Part shown: positions 1-13,414 of the stretch, one piece after another
Layout of the letters: the number at the start of each line of letters is the position of its first letter
Numbering within the stretch: position 1 is the stretch's first letter
Assembly: GCA_025331565.1 (NCBI GenBank)
Contig: JAFREQ010000011.1
Coordinates: forward strand, 11,552,001 to 11,616,000
DNA from: Holacanthus passer
Lineage: Eukaryota > Chordata > Actinopteri > Pomacanthidae
DNA length: 64,000 nucleotides
Reading direction: 5' to 3'
Program-made: the position numbers and the translations under genes
Notes under the pieces: model-generated
What the model saw: the letters and a program-made list of their open reading frames with translations, nothing else
Databases searched by the model: none
Told to the model about the DNA's origin: nothing

Positions 1-2184
1 GAGGATTTTGAGGTCTTTAGTGTTCTGTTCTGGGGCTTTTCAATCATCCACGTGCCCGGCAAGGGGGTGGAGGTAAGGGATTGTAAAAGCAGGAAGACCA
101 GGACTTTACAGTCTCAGAAGAAGAGCTGTGACAATTAGTCACCAGACTGCGTGGTAGGGCTTTTAGAAGAAGCACGCTGTCGTGTTCAAACCCGCAGGAT
201 TATATTTTAAATTATACTCAAGGAACCAAGGTTACCAAAGATACCAAATATGTCAGGTCGGATCATGGAGAAATGTGTGTGGGCATGAAATGATGCACAA
301 GACGTCTGGAATTTTCTATTTGACATAATGGTGCTGCTGAAAGAAACATGGCACCAATTAAATATTGAAACCAGCAGATATTGTAGTGAATAAGTGTTTT
401 TTTTTTCACTTAAATGCAAATTAATAGAAAATTTGATGAGAGTTCAAGAGGTTAATAAGTCCTTTTTTTTGTTGTGTTCCTGTCAGTTGCATTTAATTTG
501 TTGTGTGCACCATGGCCACATGTGCGCTTTGAGCTGGTGTGTGCCCTCTTCCTGTGTGAATGCCAAGGATGGGTAGCCATGGTTTATTCATAGAGAGGTG
601 GTAGAATGCCTGATGGCTCATTTCTAGGGCTACGAGGCCGGGCTGGCTGGGACTGCGTGAAGGACAATAAATGAAATGAAGCCTGATCAACAGAATTCTG
701 TTTCTCTCAGATGATTATGTATTTTAATGTGTGGAAGGAATGAATTTTATCTCCCGTTACCTCTCTTCTATTCTCTGCAGGTCTTTTCTTTAAGTTCTCT
801 GCGACAATGCTCCCTGTCTGTCATTTCATTCTTTGGCCGAATCTCACAAAACACTAGACAGAACTCATTACTTCTACATTAATCACATTGCTGCTACCTT
901 AATCACATTTTTCTGTCATTGGATGCAACCCTTTTTTTTTTTTCTCTCGCCGCTACCTTTCTTAACTTTTAATTAGGTTTGGACAAGATGCGAGTATCAA
1001 ATTGGATTGGCTGTGCATGTCTCTATAAGGACGCCACAGGGACGTAGACACGATTCTAATGGTGTGCCCCAGGTTTTGTGTTTTTGTGAGCTTCGTTCTA
1101 CTGCTGAAGCTCTTAACAAAATGCCACTTCCGTAGGATTAAGCCCTCTTCACTTGACAGGTCAGAAAAATGATTCACTAATAATTTCTCGGTCCCACTAA
1201 ATGCCTCCAGGTTTGCTGGTGCAAAGAAACTGCAGCGCTGTGCAGAGACTTATTATGTGGCATATATTTGAGGGGCTCTGTACCTGAGGGGCGTGCAACA
1301 GAAACGATGGTCCAGTCTCCCTCCATCGCACAGCCACCGTCCACATCCCCTCCTCCTAATTGTATCTCATTAGAATAGAGATGTGAATATCTCCAACATT
1401 AGATTCTCAGATTAAGATCTCAATTAGAGGAGGGGAATCTGTCTGCGTGTTTAAAATTAATCACTATTCATATTCATGTATTTCCATATCCTCCTTTCCA
1501 TGCACTGGTTCAGTGGATTTTGGAGCTTTAATGGCCACGACTAATTGACTGCAAACCTCTCCAATGGTTTTCTTAATGGTCTCATGGTTTCTGTCGAATC
1601 GGTTTTCAGAGGGATTTCTCACACCTGCTGCAAAGGTTTGCTTTTTTAGTTTGCTCAAAGACTTAAAGGCATATTAAGTTTCCTCCTGGAAGGCTGCATT
1701 TAAAGCTCTGGAGGAACTATGCAACTCGCTCAGTGTATTTACATGCGCTCAATAAAGTGGTTATTGTTGTTTTTCTGATTTTCTAAACATCATGTAAATG
1801 AGGACCTACATTTCTGTAAACTCGGCAGGGGGTTAAGAGAAACCCGGTTAACTCACATGCAAACGCCTAACAAAGATTTAGACTGCTTTTTAAAAGTACG
1901 TCTTTCAGGACAAAGGCTTCAGACAGGCAAAGTGTTTCTCTAAAGGCAATGTGGTGAAATGAAAGGAAAGCTCATTACTCTTAGCAGTGTTTTGCTGAAA
2001 GAAATCAGTTTAAAAAAGTCAGTTTTCAGCTGAATAGTAGACTGTAAAATACAGACACATATGCGCAGTAAATCCCAACACAAAAGTTGTTTTAACAACT
2101 TGCATTAACTCATTAAGGCATCGTGGTGCTCTGAGCTCAATGCAAATGATGAAAACTTAAATTATCACCACAGTTAATACAATT

Positions 2185-2485
2185 CATTCAATAGTTGTAC
2201 AGACAAATATTAGCCTCATGGTGGGCGTTACAGGGAAAGTGATGACCAGTGTCATTAGGAAACATCTTCTGGGAGCCATGAATGCGCTAAAATTTTGCAT
2301 CAATTCATCTAGTAGATGTTGAGATATTTCACTGGATTTCTGAAAAAGTGAAAAGGCTCAAAATGAAAAGTCATTCTCCTGTCACCATGTACATCTGTGC
2401 CAAATTTCACGGCAATTCAACCATATAGTTGTAGTAAGTCAACCTCATGTTGGCACTAGACAAAAAGTCAAGGGATCGAAGTCCA
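2185..2485 (-). repeat. Decayed dispersed fish repeat (copy A)
   Basis: Contains the recognisable units of a common percomorph repeat (tgttgagatatttca; gccaaatttcacggcaattc; caacctcatgttggcac). 2314-2332 matches the reverse complement of 19286-19304 at 18 of 19 positions, so this is the opposite-strand relative of copy B. Class not certain; no coding remains. Confidence 0.6.
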
Positions 2486-2567
2486 AGTCCAATTAATTGT
2501 CGTATTTTTATTTAATCTTCTTGCACATCCAGAAGCTCCCAGATGATGAAGAAAGTAAAGGAAGTGA

Positions 2568-2586
2568 GTGTGTGTGTGTGTGTGTG
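2568..2586. repeat. (TG)n microsatellite
   Basis: Uninterrupted TG dinucleotides followed by a G run, in the presumed tex264 intron. Confidence 0.9.
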
Positions 2587-4159
2587 GGGGGTTATAATTG
2601 GGAGAGTAGCCCCTCTTATTGCCTCTCACCTCTCACCAGCTCACCAGATCAATTGTGGAGGAGCTCTGGAGACCACAGCAGCTGCTGACAGAGTCACTAT
2701 ACTTGTAGCTCATCCAGTGTTTCTGCTTATCGATTGCTCGGGTGCATGTAGAGGTTGCAACAAACCCAGCGCCCTGCCTTCCGCTCTCCCAGCTCCACAG
2801 CCTTTATAGCAATGCCATTTTCAGTCCTCAGATCTCAGTCCGCTACCTCCACCCACAGCCATCTTTGCACACTTCTACCAGGGCAGGGAAGCGAAAAGGA
2901 GGAGGCCTGGGCTTGCTGAGACGGATGCAGAAAATAGCCCCACTGCAGGCAGAATGAAAATACTCTGTTCCGAGGAAGTGTGTGACCATAAGGGACAGTC
3001 TGAATTGGACACCTCTGCAGAGGTGTGAAGTAGAGTTTTTGTCTCTTTCCACAGATAGGAAGGGGAAGAGCAGGTTATGGCGGGTGTGAGGAGGGTGGAC
3101 TGTGTGGCTGTAATAGTGCAGTGGGAGTAAATAGACCAGGGGAGAGAGAGAACTCAGGGGACTGTCACCAATTGTCACCATGAGTCGCCCGGCTTTTGTA
3201 TTAATTTTCCTTTTTGTGTGCCTGGGGATTGGGGTGAGAAATCATCTCACCTATAAATAGATGTGTGAGTGTGTCCATACGTTTGTGCGTGTTCTGCACT
3301 GAGCCCGCCGTGATGAAGTGACTTACACCCATAGCTGGGGGGCCAGGGTCGTTCTCTGTCTTGCCGTAGGGTCCGTGCCGGTTGGAGGCTGTCTCTGTGA
3401 ACACAGGGCTGAATGTATGTTCTGTCTTCCTTTCATTATTCACCACTGCTCCTCAACCATATCTCATGTGTCTCCCCAGAGGGGGAGGTGTGCTGTCACT
3501 GATTCTTACTGCTGGCAAGACAACAGCTTTTTCCGTCTTAGGACCAGTAGTTTCTTCAAATGATAGTCAGAGTGGTTTAAAGGAGGAATCCACCTTTGGA
3601 TGGTATTATAAACCTGTGATAAAGAGTTGTGATTTAATTTTTGATTTTAAAGTGTGCGTATTTTCTCTTCAGCTGCCTTATCTTCTTTGAGGGATGATTT
3701 CCTTCATTAGAAATGACTTTGAACAGTATGGACATAACATGAACTAGTTGCTGTCAATCAATCATGTGTCTGTGATCATGGGCAAACTCTTTACTCAAAA
3801 AAATGGTGACCTTGAAGTCTGATTTATTTACAATGTTGTCCCTGCCTCTTCTATGAAACATATGTTATTCTCTTCCATAGTGTCTACTCACTTATAGAAG
3901 CAACAGTAGTTCATTGGTTAACTTTTGGCTATGTGGCATCAGGTTGGCCAACTTAATGTCCATCTATTACAGACCAGGACTCCAGACCAATGGACTGTGG
4001 CTCTGTGTAGGTTTTCACAGTTTAGTGGAAGTAGAAAGTTCCTGGAGCTCTTATTTCCTGAGCCATGTTGAATTCATTGCATCATTTTATTTTTCAGTTT
4101 TGTTCAGAAATTAATGACATTAATGAATTTCAGTTCTCTGCTAAGCATTATGAAATGTC

Positions 4160-4340
4160 TTGCAGTGGCTCAGGAGGTAGAGCAGATTGTCCACTAATTA
4201 CAGGGGTGACTGTTCGAGCCCCAGCTCCTCCTGCCTGAAGTGTCCTTCAGTAAAATCCCAATTTGCTCCTGATAGTGAGGCCAGCACCTTGCATGAAGCG
4301 CTGTATACATACAGCCATTCACCATTAACCATTACCTCAC
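4160..4340 (+). repeat. tRNA-derived SINE fossil (copy 1)
   Basis: Starts with an A-box-like segment (tggctcaggaggtagagcag) and has a B-box-like segment (ggtgactgttcgagcccc, 4204-4221), the spacing of a tRNA-type pol III promoter. It continues with agtgtccttcagtaaaatccc and ends cattcaccattaaccatt, as in fish SINEs of this type. Bases 4165-4185 match the reverse complement of 55469-55489 exactly. Confidence 0.7.
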
Positions 4341-6872
4341 TGTAGGAAGTTATGGGAATCACCTTCATGTGGTAGAGTAGTTGCTCAGTTTCCTCATCAA
4401 TCTGTGACCCTTGACCTCGACATAGATAAAGAATAAACACAGGCTGTGCTGACTTTGCTTCAGGCAGTGACGAGAGAGAAATAGAAAGAAGAGCTTTATT
4501 GGAAAGTAAGGGAAAGAATCGGTGACCTTGTGGATAAAGACCAGAACCTCGAACCACCGTTCCACCATCGCTTTGAATGAAAGCGCAGCCTCAGAAAGTC
4601 TTATTCCCTCACATAAATCCTCCTTTGTTGATGTCCACTGAGTCCCAGGGGCTGTGATAATGTTTTAATTCACCTTTTTGTTTCCTATACATGTGTCCTT
4701 CCACCGTCTCCGAGAGAACTCAGCAGGACCTTCAGCTGAGTTTTATGTGTTGGCAGAAAGAGTAATGAACCTAGTGGAGTGAAAGTAGGCAGGATGGTGC
4801 TTTTCTAGTTGAAACAAATTAGCATTAGCCTTTCACTTAACGGAGTATCTTACAGTTTTGGGAGAAGTGGATGTTCATGAGCTGTGAGTTTACTGTTAGA
4901 GGACAAATTATTTGCATCTGTTCTGTTCTTGCAAAAGCTTATTTTCTTTCAAGAGAATGACAATAAAATCTGATGTGTACCTTCAATATGGACAATTTTC
5001 TCTAATTAAATGAGATAATGGCATTGCAGGAATGATCAATGTGATGCCACTTTACATCTATATTTGACCAATGCTCCTCAGGAACAACGACATATGAAGG
5101 AGGAGGATCCAGTAGCACATTCACCCTTTAGCATACACTCTTTATGTTTTATCCACACCTCGCACAAACACTACAGTTCATCTCTGTACAACACACAGAG
5201 CAGAGCGAGGTGAAAATGCCTCCTTTGTCCAGGTGGATCTTGCCAGTCAGACCTCTTGATATTGCTCGCTGCTCGACTTTATGAGACTGCCCGCCTCTTC
5301 AGAGCGAGATTCTCCGTCGTCTCTTTTCTCTGCCCGTCAGACATAAGAGCCACTGAGCTGAAAACAAACACAGAGTTGACAGATGAGACATGAAATGAAG
5401 AACCGAGCCAACGCACTGATCTTGGAAAACGGCTCCTTGAAGTCACGTCTTTCGAGACACATCTGGAAGTGGGAGATTGTTTGTGTCGGTGTTAATCATC
5501 AGAAGTGAGAAGATGGGATACATTTCATATATGAAGGGCTGAAATACTGTTTGCGGTATTGAGTTCTCCTGCTGTACTTCTGGCCCAGTTACTCCGTGGC
5601 CATGTTTATATTTCAGAGTTAGTTAAGTGATGCAGTAAATCAAGCTCCAGGGGTGTTGTTATCTATGTTTACTTTCCTCTTATTGGTATTTCTATTGGAG
5701 GAAAAATGCTATGTACTCAGAGCAGCTGGCAGGGAGGTCAAAGACACTACAAAGCCCCATGAGACCCTCCCCTATATCTGTCTGTTTCTGCAACCCACCC
5801 TCCACACACACACAGAGATATACACACACATTCACAGTGTTTGCCTTTTCCCAGACAATCATCCTAATCATTCCTGATTCACTCTGAAGTCTAGTTACTT
5901 CACCATTTAATGAACTTCTCAATTAAATAAAGTGGCTTCAGCAGCACTGATTTCTTCCTTAAAGTTGTTTGCTTTCATGGACAGAACATCCTATTAGGTT
6001 CAGGTAGGAGGTGATCATTGTCAATACATAAGAGTTTACCTCAATGAGATTGTGCAACTTAGTTTGTTTTTTCATCATCTTTCTCCAAAGTAAAGTCTGG
6101 TTTCGCTTGGTTGGATTTGTTAAATGCTTCTTAAAGGGTTCTGTCATCTGAGAAGACTCGTGAAGATTATGAAGCTCACTTTGATTGTTAGAATTGCAAT
6201 TATAGTTTTCCTGGGAGGCTTCTTGCAGAGCAGTAATAATAAAAATTGGCTACTTTTATTGATTTAGTGGGAAATTACAGCTTGTATCTTCAAATGAAGG
6301 TTTAAGGTCAACCACAGTGTAGTACCCTGGGGGTGCAAGAGATTCAGCGTCCTGGTCAAGGGCACGTCAGCAGAACTGATGCTTGAACCTGTGCCCTTCG
6401 ATCCGTTAAATGACGTTCTCACAGCTGACTATGCCACATTTACTTGCTTGATTATCCTCACAGCTGTTTCTCACAGCCTCTGTCTGAGATTCTGTAAATA
6501 CTGTGCTGCTTATGTCTATCCAATAGATTCAGATTTAAACCAAACACTTCAAGGATAAGGCTAGATATCACAGAATATTTGTTTCTTAATAAGGCTTGAT
6601 AGCACATCGCATAATCAACCCAAAGCTAAGGAAATTTCTTCAGATTTAGGTCTACCGTACATTACACATGCTTTGTAATTCATATGAACTGATATTGTTC
6701 TAACCAAAGGAAATGGCTTCATGGTTCAAATAGCAGTTAAAAACATGGTGAACTTCCAAGGTTTTTCTGGAGTGAGTTGCTGTGATGTTATGTTACAAAT
6801 AAAACATGACTTCTTATATTTGACAGACTCCCACTTCTAGTTCGTGGGAGACATACGGTGACATATCACTCT

Positions 6873-7058
6873 GCAACCCCAATTCCAAAAAAGTTGAGAT
6901 GCTGTGTAAAATGTTAATAAAAACAGAATTTGATGGTTTTTAAATCATTAAAGCCATTTAATTGAAAATAGTGCGAAGACAACATGAAACTGAAAAATCT
7001 TATTGCTTTATGGAAAATATATGCTCATTTTAAATTTGATGCCAGCAACATGTTTCAA
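6873..7058 (+). repeat. Dispersed teleost repeat fragment (CAACCCCAATTCCAAAAAAG family)
   Basis: Contains, in order, caaccccaattccaaaaaag, aaaatgttaataaaaacag, taattgaaaatagtgcgaag, atatatgctcattttaaatt and gatgccagcaacatgtttca, the units of a very common teleost repeat. Probably a DNA-transposon derivative, but I cannot name the family with certainty. The copy is cut off after gtttcaa. Confidence 0.7.
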
Positions 7059-10000
7059 TAAAGGTGTGTGTGTGTTTTTGTCACTTTATAAGATAATTTT
7101 GAGAAATGAGGGTAAATAGGGATTGATGCTTTCTTGCTTGAGAGTTATGGCTGACACACTTAAGAACAGGCGTATTAATAGGGGGTGAGATGGAGAAAGT
7201 CGTCTATCACAGTATACGTTATTTTATAGTGCAATGTTAATTTTGTCTATTAAGATTTCTGTCTAATCCAGCAAATTAAATACCTGAAAAAAATTTCATG
7301 CAAATGATGCAAAACTCAAATTTAATGAAAAAGATTTGTAGGTAAAAACATTATAGCAAAGTCTCCGACTGTTAACAAATGTCTTTTGCTTCACTGTTGC
7401 ATATTGACATACCTGCCCTATAGACCAAAGATTACTAAAGAGATAAATGGTATTTTGAGTGGATGTGTTTTTACCATCAAGGCTCACGTTGAATACTCAA
7501 GTATTCAGTTTGTCATTCCAACTAAACCTAACACCTTTTGAGTCTGCAACCACATACAGCAGTGAGATCAGAAGCCTGTATACCATTAGTGCTTGATTGC
7601 TTTTAAAAAATGTTCACACCGTCAATACATTCTGATTTCTTTAAGCTGCAATCTCAAGGTTGATTTTCAGTTGTTTGCAGATGCGTAGCCAACGATTTGT
7701 AAATGTTCTCTTCAAATAAAAGGAGTGTGATTTGCACTAGGAAATAAAATGAAGGATGTTTTGTAAAGTATCACTTATTGTCCACCAATTTAATAGATAA
7801 AACGCTTCAGTGCTGCAGGGTCATAAATTATTGAGAGCGAGGTTGCATAACATCGAGAGCAGGGCCAGGACTGAAAGTGACCCATTTTGTAGAAGCGTTA
7901 TCGGGAACAGGTAATGGTCTGTGGAATATATTGGTTTAGCGGTGCTGATACCAGCTGGTTGCTCACTCGCTGCTTCTTTGTCTGGGATGATGAATCTACG
8001 CTGAGAGAATAAGTGTGACTGTGATGATCATAAATGTTGAGTCTGCTCTGAGGCGGCGGGGAGGAACGACTGACCTGTTTTTTAGACGGTTCAGTCTCAT
8101 CTGCCTCCGTCTCCTGCAGGAGAGCACATTTCAATCCCAGCAGCTACCAGACACAGACGCAGGTTAAGTGGATGCATGTTGACTGCATGATAGACTTTAG
8201 GGAAATAGATTGCACCCAATCAGACGGCGGACATGCAGGGTGAGACCAGAAAAGGGCACGGGGAAGAAATAGAACATCTTGCTTGTCTTATAATTAAAAC
8301 ATTGAAGCCAGGAGCGAGTTCTGATTATGATGGGACAGTTAATCTATTTGCTATTTCTTTATTCATTTCCCTGGTGAGAGGAACTATGGATTACTGGTCA
8401 GTGTGCCTTCCAAATATGAGTCCTGCTTTGGTCTGTTTATCACAGTTTAATAATAGATACTTTCTTTTTGCTTTGCTGTGAATAAAACAACAGTCATCAT
8501 TAAGTAGAATGATATGATAGATTTCACTGACATCAGACTGATGTGCATTATATGTAATATAGAATGAGGTTATGGAAGTTTAGAGCAACCAATGACAGAA
8601 ACTTACATGACCAGTCATAATAAACTTTATCTGAAGTGACAGTTCATTAAACCCCACTGCTAAAAGTTACTGTTTCTACGCCCGTCAAACTTTCTTCCTT
8701 CTCACATTTAACAATATCAGCGGTGGAAGATTTACCAGAGAGAAAAATAAAGCTCTTTGATTTTAGATAAGAGTGAACAAAAGCAGGTGTCTCATTGTCG
8801 ATTAAAATGACTACAGATTAAGCAGCAGATTGGATTTTCCAGTTTCAAACAGGTATTTTTTTTAATGTAACCTCTACACCCATGAAGTCATAGAGTTACA
8901 ATAATGACATATACCTTGACTTTGGAAATAATCCTCGGTTACTAGCCACTATAAACATACTGTTTAATCCATTCCTGAAATGTTTGCACTTATATCTTTG
9001 GTTTTCTATAAGTAAAAAAAGTCATTTTTAATATCAAATAATTCTCTAATTACAGCCCTGTATACACTGTTTCATGTGGAGTAATCCAGCTCGACAGGCG
9101 TGCCTCTCTTAGTTATAGCTATAGGTATGTATAGTTAAATTCCTAAGCTATGATTGGACGAGACTGTTCAGGGAGGGATTCTACAAGGAGCGTACTCCGA
9201 GTGTGAAGGAAGTAGATCTATGGTGTCTAGTTTGAAAAATTGCATATTTTTTCAGAGGTCAGTTATAACAAATTAGTTAATTGTTTTTTTCATTTATGGC
9301 ATTTATTAAATATCCCAATTAATGATTCTATGATCGGTGTCTGCATATTTAATGTTTGCCCTTTCTCAGATTAAAAACCTTTGGAGAAAAATAAAAGCAT
9401 CGATAAAATGTGTTCAAAAGAAAGAAAACAATTTAATGTCCCTACTTCAATATCTTTTTTTTCTGTCTGTCTGTGATTTTTATTAAATGTCACCTGATAC
9501 AGAGAAAAGACATAATTAAAGTTGTGATATGTTCATATGCGTATGTTTTGTGTAGATTTTTGCAATAGTCACTCTGTTTACAAACACATATAGAGTTGGG
9601 TCAAGTATGTATAAATTATTGTTGAAGCAGTTTGTCACGTTAATAACAGACAGAGTGATAAGGAAGAACCTAATATTTACATGAGGAGTCTCGGAGTTCT
9701 TTGAAATACATCAAAGGGCAACTCTCTCAACTCTCAAATTGGTGAAACTGAAATGAATATTATAAATACAGATTATGAAATGCCTGCAGGGAGGGACAAC
9801 AATTCATAAACACCTCTGGAGAGAGATCGGCTGCAAGGTGAGAATGAGATTTTCTAAAACTCTACTTGATATTGCGAAATACCTTAACAGCTTTTGTCAC
9901 AAGTCTCAGTCTGTCTGTTGGCAGGAATGTGATGTCAGTAGGAGGTCAAACACACATTTTATGGCATTATGACAAAATATCTCTATAATAGTAAGAACAA

Positions 10001-10444
10001 GATGAAATAACTATCAGCATAGACCGTATTAATTAAGACACATAAGTATTCAATAAGACACACATACACGCCACTGATATAAAAACATATGAATCACAAA
10101 ATTTCACTAAACACATCACCATTTTCTATATCTAAGCATTATAGTTTCTGAAAACTGTCCTAAACTCAGACCAGAAAATACATTTTATCAACATTATTAA
10201 GTTGTTCAAGTCTAATGAAAACTGAAACTGTCTCAAAGAAAAATGTTATAAGCTAAATCATTGAAAGCATTCACCAGAATGATGCACGATCCAACAAACA
10301 TCCAAAATGTTTTCGCTGGGTGGCCTGCTTACCTTCACACGCTCCAGCAATGTCGACGTAGCATCAATTACCTGCGGCTACAGCAAAATATTGTGAGTTG
10401 GTAGAAAAATGTCTTGTTTGTCATTTCCTGTGCTGAAGGCAAAA

Positions 10445-10446
<2 letters not shown>

Positions 10447-10502
<56 letters not shown>
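10447..10502. repeat. (AC)28 microsatellite
   Basis: 28 uninterrupted AC units, the longest simple repeat in the window, in the presumed tex264 intron. Confidence 0.97.
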
Positions 10503-10504
<2 letters not shown>

Positions 10505-11192
10505 CGGAGCGAGGTCTCGTAATGTCATGGAGGGCTGAGGATATTCAGGTTTTCATACTCTGGCCGACAGTGTGTTAATCAGTAACATCACCTGATGTCG
10601 AAATGAAAAGCCGCCGTCCCTCCTGGCACCGGGGTTAAAACCTCTTACACAGAGAGAATATGATAATTATGGACAAGTTGCTGTTTTAAAAGGCTAAATG
10701 TTGTGGTAATGCACACGTATATTGGTATCTGTCTCACATGCTGTTTTCTTTCTCTCTCACATCTATGACAGTATTCCTTGGAGACGTGTGTGTGTGTGTG
10801 TGTGCGTGCCTACAGTACAGTGAACTGCCTTTGTCTCGGTTTCCCTGCTCATTATCGGAGCAGGTTCAAGGAGATGGGTACTCATTTGCATAGGCAGCCC
10901 CGGGCTGGAACCCCTGCGCGTATCAGCCAGGTGATTCATACCCACTCCTATACAGTCTTATTTTGCAGAGGATTAGATTAAAACCAATCAATCAGCCCAG
11001 ATCACCCTGACCCAGAGGAAAACTGCTGCTGTGAGACCATCCATGTTTCCTGCCCTCCTGGAATAGCCCAGAATAACCACAATTTGTCGCACAACCATGG
11101 CAACATTGCAAGTCTGTGCGTTCGATTAAATTTAGAGACAAGGAATTTCTGAAATTCAGAGAGCTTTTGCTCAGCGAGGGGCAGACCGATGT

Positions 11193-11547
11193 GAGCATAA
11201 AAATCCAAATAAAGGGAGTTGGTACTGTGTAGCTGGGTGGAGAGGGGGTGATCTATCTGTTAACATGTCCATGTGGGAAAGGATACGTAGGAAAAACCAC
11301 AAGAGATTCCCAACAAAGAAAAGCCGAACACAAAAGTAGTATTCAACAAAAAAAAAGCAACTTTAAAGAAATGAAACCTTTGGTCTTTTCTCTTTGAAAA
11401 CAGCATTAGAGAAAGTGTAGAATCTGTTCGAGAGAAAGGAGATTTGGAGAAACTACTTGTTAAAGAAAGGCACTTTGGAGTTTCAAGCTGGTCACTTTTG
11501 TCCAGAGTGGCTCAAATGAAGACTTGAACTTGAAGCCTTTCTTCTAA
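11193..11547 (+). mobile_element. Penelope-like element fossil, C-terminal GIY-YIG region
   Basis: From 11248 the frame reads VIYLLTCPCGKGYVGKTT, then RKAEHKSSIQ, a GIY-YIG nuclease-like signature found at the C-terminus of Penelope-like retroelements. After an A-run and frameshifts, 11431-11464 reads EKGDLEKLL, and 11488-11547 in another frame reads KLVTFVQSGSNEDLNLKPFF followed by TAA, like the end of these polyproteins. Upstream, KIQIKG is followed by a stop. It is a broken, non-functional fragment inside a tex264 intron. Confidence 0.65.
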
Positions 11548-13242
11548 AATAGAGGGTGTTACATTTGTTAGTTTCAAAAAGTTTTGTAATAGTTTGTAGA
11601 CTATGAATATATCTAGTCATTGATGGAGATTATCTTTGTGCATTTACTAAAGTGTGTTGATCAAGTACAATCTCGAGGTACTTGTACTTGTATCACCATT
11701 ACGTGCTATATTTTAAAGCGGCTGTAGTCAATATTTATTATAATAACACTGTATCAAATGTGCTGGTTTGGTAAACACAAACACCATATAAACTCAAACG
11801 TGATGATAAAAAGGTCAACAAGGCCAGAGCAGCAATTATGGGAGGAAATCCATGTTGATGCATATGTTTCATCCACAGAGGAAGTAATGTTACAAAAAAA
11901 AGATGATCTCATGTGCATTTTTTTCACATCCAGCTGTAATGTTGAATCAAATTTTTGTGTATTGTTAAAATATTTTATTAAGTGTATTAAGTGAAAATCA
12001 GCTGTGCAGCCAAAAAATAAAGCATACTAAGGTCAAGCTGTACAAACTGTTCTTTCAGTTTTATCAAGCTGATGTTGAGCACTTCTTGAGTTGAACCTAT
12101 CATCAAGCCCTCGTGGTCACACACTCCTGTGCGGTATCTCATGCTAAAACACTCGTCTGTCACTTTGCGGCTGATCCTCACAGAGACCGGCCCGCGCTGC
12201 TCACCCAGGCCTCCTCCAGCTGTTCTCTGATGGCCCATCGGAGAGCTCACATCTCTGCAATCCCTTGAGAACTGTATGAAAGCATAAGGCAAAATTATGC
12301 AAGGCTAATGTCCTCCTTAGCAAAAAAATATGGTCTAATATTTATAAACTCTCCACTTTCCACACACACCACTGGAGGGTGCAAATGCAGACACATAGAT
12401 GTGGTAATGCAACTTTAATGAACTCACACGGGAGGGCGTATTCATATTAATGTGTCAAAGGCGTAGTGTTATGTCAGCAAAGTGAAGACATTTTAAAGCT
12501 ACATATCTCTGATGTTTTCTGCTCGTCTGAGGTGTTCTGGCCATCTGACAACATATCATGTCTGTGCCCTCCGTATTTTCATTCCTAATTTTTAGCAGCT
12601 GATCTGAAATGTGCCTCGGCTCTTCATCCCGACCCCCTTGCACGCTTTACTGTGGTCGTATTTCAAGTTTTATGTGAGAGGTGTCGACAGGGAGGATGTA
12701 ACTGTGAGTTTTATGATGCCTTTGAGTGTGTTAAAGCTGTACATAGCAACTTCTGTCCTACAACACAAATGATGATTTACAAAAATATGAAAAAACATGG
12801 CACATGGGCCGATACAGAACAGATGAACTTGACAGCCAGTTTAGTTTGATAGATACAGTAAGGCGGACTCTAGATGTGCTGCTGAGTTTTTATTTTGAGG
12901 GGGTTGTTTTGGCCTTTTTTTCATGCATGCCAGATTCCCCTGAAACACTAAAATATACATACATAGGAAAGGTGGGTCTTTTCTATATGAAGATCAGTGT
13001 TCAGTTACTTTCTTGTAACCCAAAGCTCGTCGCAGCTTCTAATAACGTCCATGCTCGTCTGTCTTTGTTTCCAATCCCAGCGTGTTGTAATTATGAAAGA
13101 TTAATGCCCTCTCAATTAGAGGGACCTGCAAAAGTTTGTGATGTCCTGTCGTGCAAACATCAGCTGATATTGATATAGATTGTATACAGAACAGGTGTGT
13201 TGTGTTATACATCTAAATGTCCATTTTGTTTTTCTATCACAG

Positions 13243-13414
13243 GAGAGGAAACTGTGTGCCTTCCCCACGATCGAGGTCTGCTGTTCAGACATCATCAACT
13301 ATATGGTCCCGCTGTCTCGGCAGACGGACTTCTTTGTTCCAGAGATGAAGGAGGAGGTTAAAACAGATGTTAAAGAAGACGACTCTGACGAGGACAGAGG
13401 AACTGACATAACAG
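13243..13414 (+). CDS. tex264: tex264 penultimate coding exon
   Basis: The acceptor is tttctatcacag before GAGAGG, and the donor is ACAG|gtaaca. The exon holds 57 codons plus one base (ends phase 1). It encodes ERKLCAFP, then MVPLSRQTDFFVPEMKEE, and then an acidic lysine-containing linker. The human protein instead has a Trp-containing stretch between VPEMKE and the next exon, so the linker is diverged. Confidence 0.9.

Larger units (their letters stand above)
1..13242 (+). other. tex264: Inferred upstream intron of tex264, no coding exon recognised
   Basis: The first tex264 exon in the window begins at 13243 in the middle of the protein, so everything before it is inferred to be intron, possibly with unrelated sequence at the far left. 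I looked for exons encoding the N-terminal membrane anchor and the SOUL/GyrI-like domain of TEX264 and found none. The open frames here are short, AT-rich or low-complexity and lack matching splice sites. The stretch holds repeat fossils (about 2185-2485, 4160-4340, 6873-7058, 11193-11547) and microsatellites (2568-2586, 10447-10502), listed separately. Missing a small diverged exon by eye is possible. Confidence 0.6.

Noticed and set aside
6316..6425. Possible fish repeat fragment (ctggtcaagggcacgtcagcag)
   Set aside because: Reminiscent of a dispersed repeat but too short and with no second copy in the window to support it.
9790..9837. Possible small exon between cctgcag and gctgcaag|gtgaga
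   Set aside because: The splice signals are acceptable but the translation (GGTTIHKHLWRE) does not resemble TEX264; judged chance.
12652..12849. Cys-rich short + strand frame just upstream of the tex264 exon
   Set aside because: No matching acceptor and donor in phase, and nothing like the TEX264 segment expected before ERKLCA.
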